Program-made: the position numbers and the translations under genes | Shown: positions 36,744 to 44,708 of the stretch, one piece after another | Numbering within the stretch: the stretch's first letter is position 1 | How the letters are laid out: each line of letters begins with the position of its first letter | From: Bradyrhizobium jicamae | GTDB taxonomy: Bacteria > Pseudomonadota > Alphaproteobacteria > Rhizobiales > Xanthobacteraceae | Assembly (NCBI RefSeq): GCF_001440395.1 | Contig: NZ_LLXZ01000218.1 | Location: 27,888-91,887 of the forward strand | Direction of reading: 5' to 3' | DNA: 64,000 bases | The notes under the pieces: model-generated | What the model was told of the DNA's origin: nothing | What the model saw: only the letters and a program-made list of their open reading frames with translations | Databases searched by the model: none

Positions 36744-37343
36744 ATGGCAAAGTCAGACCAACCTACGACGATCAAGAAGTACGCCAACCGGCGGCTCTAT
36801 AATACCGGCACCAGCACCTATGTAACGCTCGAGGATCTCGCGGCGATGGTGAAGGAAGGCGAGGATTTTCTCGTCTATGACGCCAAGACCGGTGACGACA
36901 TTACCCGCCAGGTGCTGGCGCAGATTATTTTCGAACAGGAAAACAAGGCCGGACAAAATCTGTTGCCGACGACTTTCCTGCGCCAGTTGATCCGCTTCTA
37001 CGGCGACAGCATGCAGATGGTGGTGCCGAAATATCTGGAACAGTCGATCGACACGCTGACGCGCGAGCAGGAAAAATTCCGCCAGCAGCTCACCAACACG
37101 TTCAGCGGCACGCCGTTCGCGCCGCTCGAAGAGCATGTCCGCCGCAACATGGAATTGTTTCAGCAGACCTTCTCGATGTTCAAGCCGTTCGTGCCGCCGC
37201 GCGGCGGGTCGAACTCGTCCGAACCGGACAAGACACCCGAGCCGGCGCCCGACGAGGACAATATCGACGATCTTCGCCGCCAGATGAAGGACATGCAGGA
37301 CCGCCTCGAGCGCATGTCGAAAGAGCCGAAGAAGGAAGAGTAG
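36744..37343 (+). CDS. phaR: Polyhydroxyalkanoate synthesis repressor PhaR
   Basis: Regulator that binds DNA and PHB granules to control phasin and PHB genes. 199 residues from the ATG at 36744. The N-terminal PHB/PHA accumulation regulator DNA-binding domain reads TIKKYANRRLYNTGTSTYVTLEDL with DAKTGDDITRQVLAQIIFEQENK after it. The C-terminal half binds PHB in relatives (EEHVRRNMELFQQTFSMF), followed by an acidic and basic tail. The annotated start is preferred to the upstream frame, which reaches 36681 without a start or family sequence. Position next to phaA and phaB supports the call. Confidence 0.95.
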   Translation: MAKSDQPTTIKKYANRRLYNTGTSTYVTLEDLAAMVKEGEDFLVYDAKTGDDITRQVLAQIIFEQENKAGQNLLPTTFLRQLIRFYGDSMQMVVPKYLEQSIDTLTREQEKFRQQLTNTFSGTPFAPLEEHVRRNMELFQQTFSMFKPFVPPRGGSNSSEPDKTPEPAPDEDNIDDLRRQMKDMQDRLERMSKEPKKEE

Positions 37344-37369
37344 TTCTTTTCGCGCAAACTGAATTTGTG

Positions 37370-37392
37370 ATGGCCGGGCTCGTCCCGGCCAT
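37370..37392. terminator. Bidirectional terminator after phaR
   Basis: ATGGCCGGG (37370-37378) and CCCGGCCAT (37384-37392) make a perfect 9-base stem with a five-base loop, followed by a T-rich stretch. It lies between convergent phaR and the binding-protein gene. Confidence 0.65.
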
Positions 37393-37406
37393 TTTCGTTT
37401 GGGCGA

Positions 37407-38387
37407 TTACTCCGGCTTCACCCCGAGATCGCGCAGGATGCGGAGCATCACCTCGCTGTCGCGCTTGAATATCCGGTTCGTCGTTTGGAGATCGGCCGGC
37501 GACGACAAGATGAAGTTGGTCAGCATCTTCTGGACCGTGGGATCGGTCCCACCCTGGATCAGCAGCGCCGAAATCTTGTCGACGATATCCTTCGGCGTCG
37601 CCGAGGGCACCGCGAAGGCGGTGAAGGCCCGCAGATCGTAGAAGTCGCCGACGGCGCCCTGCTCGGTCATCGTCGGCGTGTCCGGATAGGGCGGCAGGCG
37701 GGCACCGACCACGCCGATCAGATTGCCCGTTCCGGCCTGCACGACGGGGGCTGCAGCGGCGTAGCTTCCCGCGGCGCCATCGAGCGTCTGACCCGCGATG
37801 TCATTCCACATCGGCGCCTCTCCGCGATACTGGATGACCTGGAACTTGATGCCGTACTGCTTGGCGATCGTCTCGATCAGGACGTGCGGCGTCGAACCGA
37901 TGCCGTACGAGCCCCAATTGATGCTGCCGGCCTTCTTTGCGTATTCGACGAACTCCTTGAGATTCGTCGCGCCGGTTTTCTTGGCCGCGACAACAGGACC
38001 ACCGGCGCCGCTGACCATGGTCAGATAGATGAAATCCTTTTCGGGATCGTAGGGCAGATCCTTCACCGTCACGCGGTTCTGGATCAGCGACGAGGAGATC
38101 GTGCACAGGATCGTGGTGCCATCGGGATCGGCGCGTTTCGCTTCCGTCACACCGATGGTGCCGCCGGCGCCCGCCTTGTTCTCGACGATGACGGTCTTGT
38201 TGATCTGCCGCGCCAGATAGTCACCGAAGGCGCGCGCGATGCCGTCGGTCTGGCCGCCGGCCGGATACGGCACGACGATGCGAACCGTTTTGGCCGGCCA
38301 CGCCGTCTGGGCCTGCGCGATCACGGCGGGAGCGCACATCAGGGCCGCCGATCCAGTCACGAACGTTCGCCGCGTCAGCATCGTCAT
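37407..38387 (-). CDS. Bug/TctC-type tripartite tricarboxylate transporter substrate-binding protein
   Basis: 326-residue periplasmic binding protein of the Bug (TctC) family, which binds carboxylates for TctAB transporters or acts as a sensor. The N-terminus MTMLTRRTFVTGSAAL has a twin-arginine motif before the hydrophobic core ending APAVIAQAQT. Family blocks are WPAKTVRIVVPYPAGGQTDGIAR and VVENKAGAGGTIGV. I chose the ATG at 38387 with a GGGCAGGA site; a longer frame to 38522 adds no signal. No tctA or tctB is in the window, so it is an orphan here. The ligand is unknown. Confidence 0.9.
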   Translation of the reverse strand: MTMLTRRTFVTGSAALMCAPAVIAQAQTAWPAKTVRIVVPYPAGGQTDGIARAFGDYLARQINKTVIVENKAGAGGTIGVTEAKRADPDGTTILCTISSSLIQNRVTVKDLPYDPEKDFIYLTMVSGAGGPVVAAKKTGATNLKEFVEYAKKAGSINWGSYGIGSTPHVLIETIAKQYGIKFQVIQYRGEAPMWNDIAGQTLDGAAGSYAAAAPVVQAGTGNLIGVVGARLPPYPDTPTMTEQGAVGDFYDLRAFTAFAVPSATPKDIVDKISALLIQGGTDPTVQKMLTNFILSSPADLQTTNRIFKRDSEVMLRILRDLGVKPE

Positions 38388-38555
38388 TTTCCTGCCCTTG
38401 GTGCGCGTTGATATTTTTTTGCTTGAGCAAGCGCTATCATGACGACGCCATTCAGGCGATGTCCGACGTGGTGACATTTCGGCACACGATGTCCGCTCAG
38501 CGGAATTTCCGCAGCGCGACACGAAACAGTGCGGAGAAGAAAGTTCGGCTCGAGA

Positions 38556-40247
38556 CTAGCCTGCGGCCGGCAGCGTCTTGTCGGGCGATGCGGCCCACGG
38601 CCGCTGCGGCGAGGCAAGGCCGATTAGGCGGCCCTGGATGTAGTCGCAGCCCCATTCGCGCAGTATCACGGCGGCTTCCTCGTCCTGCACCCATTCGGCA
38701 ACAGTCTTGATACCGAGCCGCCGCGCAAGATCGATCAGCGTCTGCACGAAAGCGCGATCGTCTGCGGAGCGCGCGATGTTCTGCACGAAGGCGCCGTCGA
38801 TCTTCACGATATCGACGCCGAGCTTGCGCAGGTTGCGGAACGAGGTGTAGCCGGCGCCGAAATCGTCGATCGCGATCTGGCTGCCGAAGTTCTTCAGTCG
38901 CGTGATGAAGTCCCTGATATCGTCGATATCCTGGATCGCAACCGTTTCGGTGATCTCGACGATCAGCCGCTCGCCGGCGCCGGGACAGGCTTGCATCAGC
39001 GATTCGATACCCGTCCACCAATCCGGGTCCATGGTGGTGTCGGGCGAGATGTTGAGGCTGAGCCGCACGTTCGGCGAAGCCGCCAGCTCGGCGACCGCGA
39101 GTTCGAGCACGCGGTGATCGACCAGCCGGATCAGGCCCAGGCGCTCGGCAACCGGAACGATATCGGGCGCCAGCAGCGCCTGCCCGTCCTCCTGCTCCAT
39201 CCGCACCAGGCATTCGTAGAATGCCGGCTGCCGCGAGCGCGCTTCGACCACCGGCTCGAAGGCGGTGACGATCCGCCGCTCGTTCAGTGCGGTGACGATC
39301 TCGTCGGTAACGCGGATGTTGACGCGTCGCTGGGCGTCGCGCTCAACGTTCGGCTTCCACAGCGCGAACGATCCGGCCCGGCGGCGCTTGGCGGCATCGA
39401 GCGTTTCCTGGGCGCGGTTGACGGCCTCATCGGCATTGCGGGCATAGCGCGGGGTGGTGATGGCGCCGATCGAGGCGGTCACCGAGACCGGGCCGGATTT
39501 GGTCGGGATCACCTCGGCGCGGATCCCGGCGAGGAAGCGCTCGGCCGCGATATTGGTGTCGTCGACGGTGCAGTTCCGCAAAATCAGCCCGAACTTGTTG
39601 CCGGAGAACCGCCCGAGCATGTCGCCGCCGCGCAGCTTGGCGCGGATGCGTTTTCCGACTTCGGCAATCACGGCGTCCGCGACGTCGAAGCCGAAGGCGT
39701 CGTTGACGCGCGCCAGATGATCGATGCCGATCAGCATGAAGGCGCAGGTCGATCGGAAACGCATGGCTTCCTCGATCGATTCCGCCAGCGCGGCGACGAG
39801 ATGGGTGCGATTGAGCTCGCCGGTCAGCGGATCGTGCCGCGACAGCCGCATGAGCTGTTCGTCGCGGGCGTGGCGCTCGTTGTTGACACGGACGATGCCT
39901 TGCGCGCGCACCGGCTTGCCGTCGGCACCTGCAAACCAGCAACCGGTCTCCTCGATCCAGATCACGGGCGCCGATGTCGAGGCCCGCACCCCATACTCGA
40001 TCCGGTAGGCGACGCCTTCGCCGCCCCGCGCGGGCGCCGATTGCGCGAGCACGTCCGTCCGGACCGAGCGGGAGGGCTCGATCAGCCGGGCGAAGCCGGC
40101 GCCACTGGCCAGCGCTTGCGGTGGAATGTCGGTGAAAACCGCCCCGGCATTGTCGCTCCAGGTGATGGCGTCGGCTATCAGGTCCCAGAGGAAGGCGGCC
40201 TGGCCTAGCGAGGCAAGGATGCTGGAAGCTTGCGGGACGGGAAGCAT
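38556..40247 (-). CDS. EAL-domain c-di-GMP phosphodiesterase with degenerate GGDEF domain
   Basis: 563-residue signalling protein. Residues 1-125 form a PAS-like N-terminal region (PVIWIEETGCWFAGADGKP). The GGDEF-type domain (about 130-295) has SGNKF at 215-219 where GGDEF is required, so cyclase activity is unlikely and it may only bind GTP or be structural. The EAL domain (about 310-550) keeps ECL at 345-347, SLNISPD, EITET at 431-435, DDFGAG at 461-466 and Glu518, the main metal and catalytic residues, so c-di-GMP hydrolysis is plausible. No transmembrane segment is seen, so it is probably cytosolic. Confidence 0.88.
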   Translation of the reverse strand: MLPVPQASSILASLGQAAFLWDLIADAITWSDNAGAVFTDIPPQALASGAGFARLIEPSRSVRTDVLAQSAPARGGEGVAYRIEYGVRASTSAPVIWIEETGCWFAGADGKPVRAQGIVRVNNERHARDEQLMRLSRHDPLTGELNRTHLVAALAESIEEAMRFRSTCAFMLIGIDHLARVNDAFGFDVADAVIAEVGKRIRAKLRGGDMLGRFSGNKFGLILRNCTVDDTNIAAERFLAGIRAEVIPTKSGPVSVTASIGAITTPRYARNADEAVNRAQETLDAAKRRRAGSFALWKPNVERDAQRRVNIRVTDEIVTALNERRIVTAFEPVVEARSRQPAFYECLVRMEQEDGQALLAPDIVPVAERLGLIRLVDHRVLELAVAELAASPNVRLSLNISPDTTMDPDWWTGIESLMQACPGAGERLIVEITETVAIQDIDDIRDFITRLKNFGSQIAIDDFGAGYTSFRNLRKLGVDIVKIDGAFVQNIARSADDRAFVQTLIDLARRLGIKTVAEWVQDEEAAVILREWGCDYIQGRLIGLASPQRPWAASPDKTLPAAG

Positions 40248-40477
40248 CAGGTCGCCTCGATTCGGGACACCGCCGGGTGATTCCCAATGGCAAGGATAGT
40301 GGCTGTTCCGAAGCAGAGGCTACGTGAAGATCATAAATAATCCGGAAACCATGTTTCACAGACTTGCCGAGCCAGCCGGGAACGAATCGAGAGAGAACGG
40401 CATAGGCCTTGCGAGGTCCTATCGCAGTGGGGCGTAACGTCCCAAAACGTGACAGTTTTAGCCGGTTACGGTGTGCG

Positions 40478-40765
40478 ATGCTGGATGCCGATCGACCAGA
40501 GGAAATCCTGGACGGCGAGTTCGTCAATCTCGACGAGCCGCCCTGCGTCGAGCTGGTGCCTGTGACCCAGTCGGTGCAATGGTCGCCAAGACGGGCGCTG
40601 CCGCGGCCCGATCCGACCTTCCTTGCGCAATTGATCGCCACCGCCGACCAGGCGCCGCAAACCCGCAGCCTGCGCCGAGCCTCGCTGGCGGATGCGCAGA
40701 CCGCTTATGGCGCCAGCCAGATCCGGCGTTGCGGCGCCGGCTTCCGGACACGGCAAACCATCTAG
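40478..40765 (+). CDS. Conserved hypothetical protein
   Basis: 96-residue protein from the ATG at 40478. I do not recognise a domain. The central part ALPRPDPTFLAQLIATADQ followed by PQTRSLRRASLADAQTAYG resembles a segment seen in many small rhizobial proteins (from memory). The N-terminus is acidic. No signal peptide or membrane segment is seen. The TAG stop (40763-40765) lies in the first bases of a dispersed repeat. It could be a small soluble regulatory or stress protein; function unknown. Confidence 0.65.
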   Translation: MLDADRPEEILDGEFVNLDEPPCVELVPVTQSVQWSPRRALPRPDPTFLAQLIATADQAPQTRSLRRASLADAQTAYGASQIRRCGAGFRTRQTI

Positions 40766-40866
40766 AGCACGATCGATTCTGATCGGATCAGAACCGACAA
40801 TGCTCAAGATTCTTGTTTTGACGCGTTTTCTTCACGCGAACCGGTGTCCGCTTCGCTCGAAAACGC
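40763..40866. repeat. Dispersed repeat, family D, copy 2 (composite)
   Basis: Begins TCTAGAGCACGATC and contains, at 40815-40866, a 52-base segment (GTTTTGACGCGTTTTC to CGCTCGAAAACGC) that recurs at 43869-43919. The start matches the end of the family D element type. Confidence 0.75.
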
Positions 40867-40872
40867 CATGAA

Positions 40873-41601
40873 TCAGCGTTGAGGAGAGTCCGGCTTATCC
40901 GGCGACGGCGGGAAGCCCGGGCCCGGCTGCAGCCCCGGCGACGGGACTTCGGGCGACGTGGCTTCCGGCGGCGTGATTTCCGGTGAAGGCGTTTTTGGCG
41001 GCGCCGGGTCGGGGACGACCGAGGTCGCCTCGGGCGCGACGGTCGGCGCGGGCGGCACCGGTTTCGGTTCGGGGTGGTCCTTCAACACGGATTCGGCAAC
41101 GGAGGCTGCCGCCGGCGCCGCTGGTGCAACGCGCGCAGGCGGTGCTGCGGGTGCCGGCTCGATCTTGGGCTCGGCGGCGGGAGGCTCGACCTTTTCGGCG
41201 CTCTTCGGTGCAGGCGCCGGCGCCACGGCAACGGCACGGCGCCGTGTCCGCAGTGCGAGGCCAGAGAGGAAATCCACCAGCGAGAGCGCGGTCATAAGGA
41301 AATAGGTCGACGTGCCAAACTTCGGCCACAGCACGAATTCGGCCGCCGCTGCGCCGAACACGATCAGCGACAGCAGGTGGTCGGTCACATATTTCGCGCC
41401 GGGGCGCGCGCCTTTGATGACTTCGGCGAGCAGCAGCAAAATGCCGAGCGTGAGCAGCACGTCGCTCAACGACACCGCCCACTCCGCACCCGACATCAAT
41501 GTCACCTTCACCAGCGGGTCGGTGAACGACACTTCCGGCATCAGGAAGACGATGATGTTGTAGATCGCGAGCGGAATCAGAAGCAGCGGAAAACCGACCA
41601 T
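40873..41601 (-). CDS. Hypothetical membrane protein with Pro/Ala-rich tail
   Basis: 242-residue protein of unknown function. The first ~115 residues hold about four hydrophobic segments (FPLLLIPLAIYNIIVFL, a segment around 45-60, LSLIVFGAAAAEFVLW and YFLMTALSLVDFLSGLAL). The last ~125 residues are Pro/Ala/Glu-rich, low in complexity and probably cytoplasmic or periplasmic and disordered. I recognise no domain. It lies alone on the minus strand, next to rpmF. Confidence 0.7.
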   Translation of the reverse strand: MVGFPLLLIPLAIYNIIVFLMPEVSFTDPLVKVTLMSGAEWAVSLSDVLLTLGILLLLAEVIKGARPGAKYVTDHLLSLIVFGAAAAEFVLWPKFGTSTYFLMTALSLVDFLSGLALRTRRRAVAVAPAPAPKSAEKVEPPAAEPKIEPAPAAPPARVAPAAPAAASVAESVLKDHPEPKPVPPAPTVAPEATSVVPDPAPPKTPSPEITPPEATSPEVPSPGLQPGPGFPPSPDKPDSPQR

Positions 41602-41704
41602 GGGTATCGCGCCTTGCTAGGAAAAACCGGATTGTCCCCGGGCAAAGCACCCCGCTTCGCCCCTCGGGAACCGTTGGCCCACTCGTTGGCCAAATTCGGG
41701 CAGA

Positions 41705-41721
41705 CGCCGCCGAAAGCGGCG
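41705..41721 (-). terminator. Possible hairpin after rpmF
   Basis: CGCCGC and GCGGCG arms with a five-base loop lie 18 bases after the rpmF stop. No U-tract, so a weak call. Confidence 0.35.
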
Positions 41722-41738
41722 CCTTATCCCCTATCCGG

Positions 41739-41921
41739 TCAGGATTCCTTCTTCTTCAGCACCTGCCGGCCCTTGTACATGCCGGTCTTCAGGTCGAGAT
41801 GGTGCGGACGGCGCAGTTCGCCGGAATCCTTGTCCTCGACATAGGTCGGCTTCTTCAGCGCGTCCGCCGAGCGGCGCATGCCACGCCGCGAGGGCGATGT
41901 TTTTCTTCTCGGAACGGCCAT
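41739..41921 (-). CDS. rpmF: 50S ribosomal protein L32
   Basis: 60-residue ribosomal protein, normal length. The N-terminus MAVPRRKTSPSRRGMRRSAD and the basic C-terminus are typical. It lacks the Cys residues of zinc-binding L32 forms, as is usual in alphaproteobacteria. It lies downstream of mtgA on the same strand, a common rhizobial order. Confidence 0.97.
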   Translation of the reverse strand: MAVPRRKTSPSRRGMRRSADALKKPTYVEDKDSGELRRPHHLDLKTGMYKGRQVLKKKES

Positions 41922-42077
41922 AACGGTCCTCTAGGGGTGTTGTCGGAGGCATCGTCCGAAACCAGACGGGGGCCCAGCGCTTCGCGCAAGGGCTGCGATG
42001 CCGATAAGGCCGCGCTTATAGAGGAACGGACGACGTAAAGCTAGGCCAGCATACGGTAAAAGCGGCCGAAAATTGGC

Positions 42078-42827
42078 TCAGAAACCACGATTTTCGCTCC
42101 AGCAGCGCTGTAGTGCCACAGCATTGGCGCGTGCCATGTAGGTCCCGGCCAGGCGGCGCACGCCGGGGCCGGGATTGCGGGCGCTGCGCCTGACCGGATT
42201 GGGCAGGATTGCCGCCAGCAAGGCGGCCTCGCGCGCCGAAAGCGTCGCCGCCGAACGGCCGAACGCGTACATCGAGCCGGCCTCGACGCCGAACTGCCCG
42301 GACGGGCCGAGTTCGGCGATGTTGAGGTAGATTTCCAGGATCCGCTGCTTCGGCAGCACCAGATCGATCCACATCGCGAGCGGCAGTTCCAGGGCTTTGC
42401 GGACCACGCTGCGGCCCGGCCACAGGAACAGGTTCTTGGCGACCTGCTGGGTGATGGTCGAGCCGCCACGGGCAGGCTCGCCATCCTCGGCATCGTCGAT
42501 CGCGTCCTGTAACGCGCCCCAATCGACCCCGCGATGGCTGCAGAATTTGGCGTCCTCGGAACCCACCACCGAGCGCGGCAGGTAGGGCGACATTGCGTTG
42601 AAATCGATCCATTGCCGCGTCACCGGCGCGCCCTTGAGCCAGCGCCAAGCCATCAGCATCGAGACCGGATGCCCGGTTCGGTAGAACGGCGTCACCACAT
42701 AGGGCAGCAACAGCACCGCCAGCAGGATCAGTATTAAAATTCGGACAATGCGCAAATCGGACGCTTCTGGTTCGGCCCAAGCCGGCCCCGGGGCGAAGAA
42801 TAGGCCCCACCCAAGTGACATCTCCAT
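42078..42827 (-). CDS. mtgA: Monofunctional biosynthetic peptidoglycan transglycosylase MtgA
   Basis: Polymerises lipid II into glycan strands at the inner membrane (GT51 family). One N-terminal transmembrane segment (ILILILLAVLLLPYVV) anchors it. Catalytic motifs are visible: SEDAKFCSHRGVDWGAL with the catalytic Glu, GGSTITQQVAKNLFLWPGR, and the KQRILEIYLNIAELG block. The start is uncertain: the frame is open to 42989, overlapping the divergent prenyl-synthase start, with candidate ATGs at 42827 and 42869. I used 42827, which leaves 106 bases between the two genes. Confidence 0.9.
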   Translation of the reverse strand: MEMSLGWGLFFAPGPAWAEPEASDLRIVRILILILLAVLLLPYVVTPFYRTGHPVSMLMAWRWLKGAPVTRQWIDFNAMSPYLPRSVVGSEDAKFCSHRGVDWGALQDAIDDAEDGEPARGGSTITQQVAKNLFLWPGRSVVRKALELPLAMWIDLVLPKQRILEIYLNIAELGPSGQFGVEAGSMYAFGRSAATLSAREAALLAAILPNPVRRSARNPGPGVRRLAGTYMARANAVALQRCWSENRGF

Positions 42828-42933
42828 GATATTGCGGGAGTTTTCCAGCGCTTTTGTGACCTTCGCCATGGAATTGACGAAGCCTTTGGCATCAACGATT
42901 GTCCGGGCCAAATTTGATCTGGAGCTATTCTTA

Positions 42934-43854
42934 ATGACCACCGCCACTGCCGATTTTGCCAAACGACTGGACCAGACCGCGGAGGACACCGAAGCGCTGC
43001 TGGCGAAGCTGTTGTCCGATACGCTGTTGCCCGACGAGATCGCCCGGCCGAAGCGGCTGATGGACGCGATGCGCTATTCCAGCCTCGGCGGCGGCAAACG
43101 GCTGCGGCCCTTTCTGGTGGTCGAAAGCTCGGCCGTGTTCGGCGTCCCGCGCGAGGCGGGCCTTTTGGTCGGCGCTGCCTTGGAATGCATCCACTGCTAT
43201 TCCCTGATCCATGACGATCTGCCGGCGATGGATAACAGCGATTTGCGCCGCGGCCGGCCGACGCTGCACAAGAAGACCGACGACGCCACCGCAATCCTCG
43301 CCGGAGACGGCCTGCTGACACTGGCCTTCGACATCGTCACCCGCGACGAGATCCATAAGGATGCCACGGTGCGCCTGCTTTTGACGCGGGCGCTGGCGCG
43401 CGCCTCCGGCATCGGCGGAATGGTCGGCGGCCAGATTCTCGACCTCGCCGGCGAAGGCCGCTTCGGCGATCGGGAACCGGTCGACGTTGCGCGGCTGCAG
43501 CAGATGAAGACCGGCGCGCTGTTGCGCTACGGCTGCATCGCCGGCGCGATCCTCGGCCAGTCCTCGCAAAAGGAATATCAGGCGCTCGACGACTACGGCC
43601 GCGCGCTCGGCGAGGCCTTCCAGATCGCCGACGACCTGCTCGACGTCGAGGGCGATGCCGCAGCACTCGGCAAGCCGGCCGGCGCCGATGCCGCGCTCGG
43701 CAAGACCACTTTCGTCACCCAGCTCGGCATCGAAGGCGCCAAGCAGCGCGTGCACGATCTGCTGGCGCGGGCGGATTCCGCGCTGTCGGTGTTCGGCGCC
43801 AAGGGCGACGTGTTGCGGGCAGCGGCGCGCTTCGTCGCGGAGCGCAAGAACTAG
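42934..43854 (+). CDS. ispA: Polyprenyl (farnesyl/geranyl) diphosphate synthase
   Basis: 306-residue short-chain isoprenyl diphosphate synthase condensing IPP with allylic diphosphates, feeding quinone, carotenoid/hopanoid and undecaprenyl pathways. The first Asp-rich motif DDLPAMD is at 94-100 and the second DDLLD at 233-237; GGGKRLRP at 52-59 binds IPP. The ATG at 42934 has GGAG upstream and fits IspA length. The exact chain length (C15 or C20) cannot be read with confidence. Confidence 0.93.
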   Translation: MTTATADFAKRLDQTAEDTEALLAKLLSDTLLPDEIARPKRLMDAMRYSSLGGGKRLRPFLVVESSAVFGVPREAGLLVGAALECIHCYSLIHDDLPAMDNSDLRRGRPTLHKKTDDATAILAGDGLLTLAFDIVTRDEIHKDATVRLLLTRALARASGIGGMVGGQILDLAGEGRFGDREPVDVARLQQMKTGALLRYGCIAGAILGQSSQKEYQALDDYGRALGEAFQIADDLLDVEGDAAALGKPAGADAALGKTTFVTQLGIEGAKQRVHDLLARADSALSVFGAKGDVLRAAARFVAERKN

Positions 43855-43868
43855 CGCCCGGCTCTTTT

Positions 43869-43919
43869 GTTTGACGCGTTTTCTTTACGCGAACCGGGAT
43901 CCACTTCGCTCGAAAACGC
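43869..43919. repeat. Short dispersed repeat, family D-like, copy 3
   Basis: 51 bases (GTTTGACGCGTTTTC to CGCTCGAAAACGC) closely matching 40815-40866, with a few substitutions. It lies between ispA and the DUF1345 gene. Confidence 0.75.
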
Positions 43920-43936
43920 TATGTTAAAGGCAGCGG

Positions 43937-44617
43937 ATGAGCAGGGAATTCGAAGAGCACCTTGTTCGGTTCCGAAACCTGCCGCTGCCGATCCGCGTGA
44001 TCTATGGCAGGCCACGCACCTTCATCGCGCTGGCGATCGGCGTCATCGCATTCTTCCTGCTGCCCGGCACGCTGCGGCTGCCAACACGGCTCGTCGTCGG
44101 CTGGGACGTGTTTGCCGCGCTCTACCTCGTGCTCGCCTACATCATGATGCTGCGCTGTGACACCGGCCATATCAGGCGCAGCGCGGTGTTGCAGGACGAC
44201 GGGCGCTTCCTGCTGCTGCTGCTGACCGCGCTCGGCGCCTTCGCGAGCCTCGCCGCGATCGTGTTCGAGCTCGGCGCCTCGAAGGGCAGCACGCCCGGGC
44301 TGATCCTGGCCATTGTGACGATCGCGCTGTCATGGGCGATCGTTCATACCGCCTTCTCGCTGCACTACGCGCACGAATTCTACCGCGGCAGCAAGCCCGG
44401 CGGCCTGCAGTTTCCGAGCGGCGAGAAGCCTGTCGAGGCCGACTATTGGGACTTCGTCTACTTCTCGTTCGTGATCGGCATGACCGCGCAGGTTTCCGAC
44501 GTCGGCATCACCGACCGGGTGATCCGCCGCACCGCGACAGTGCACGGCATCATCTCGTTCGTGTTCAACACGGCCTTGCTGGCCTTGATGGTGAATATCG
44601 CGGCGAGCGCGATCTGA
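43937..44617 (+). CDS. DUF1345 domain-containing membrane protein
   Basis: 226-residue inner-membrane protein of the DUF1345 family, function unknown. About five hydrophobic segments are visible (FIALAIGVIAFFLLPG, VGWDVFAALYLVLAYIMM, LLLTALGAFASLAAIVF, the block around 115-135, and the C-terminus). The signature segments SFVIGMTAQVSDVGIT and TVHGIISFVFNTALLALMVN are present. A short repeat precedes the start. Confidence 0.88.
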   Translation: MSREFEEHLVRFRNLPLPIRVIYGRPRTFIALAIGVIAFFLLPGTLRLPTRLVVGWDVFAALYLVLAYIMMLRCDTGHIRRSAVLQDDGRFLLLLLTALGAFASLAAIVFELGASKGSTPGLILAIVTIALSWAIVHTAFSLHYAHEFYRGSKPGGLQFPSGEKPVEADYWDFVYFSFVIGMTAQVSDVGITDRVIRRTATVHGIISFVFNTALLALMVNIAASAI

Positions 44618-44708
44618 TCTTCCGATGTGATGGACTTGAAGCACCCCCTGCCGTCACGGCAGGGATGGGCCGAGGCGCCGGCGTGTTCGATGGCACGCCG
44701 GCTTCAGG

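Noticed and set aside
42828..42989. N-terminal extension of mtgA up to 42989
   Set aside because: It overlaps the well-supported start and ribosome-binding site of the divergent prenyl synthase and adds no family sequence.
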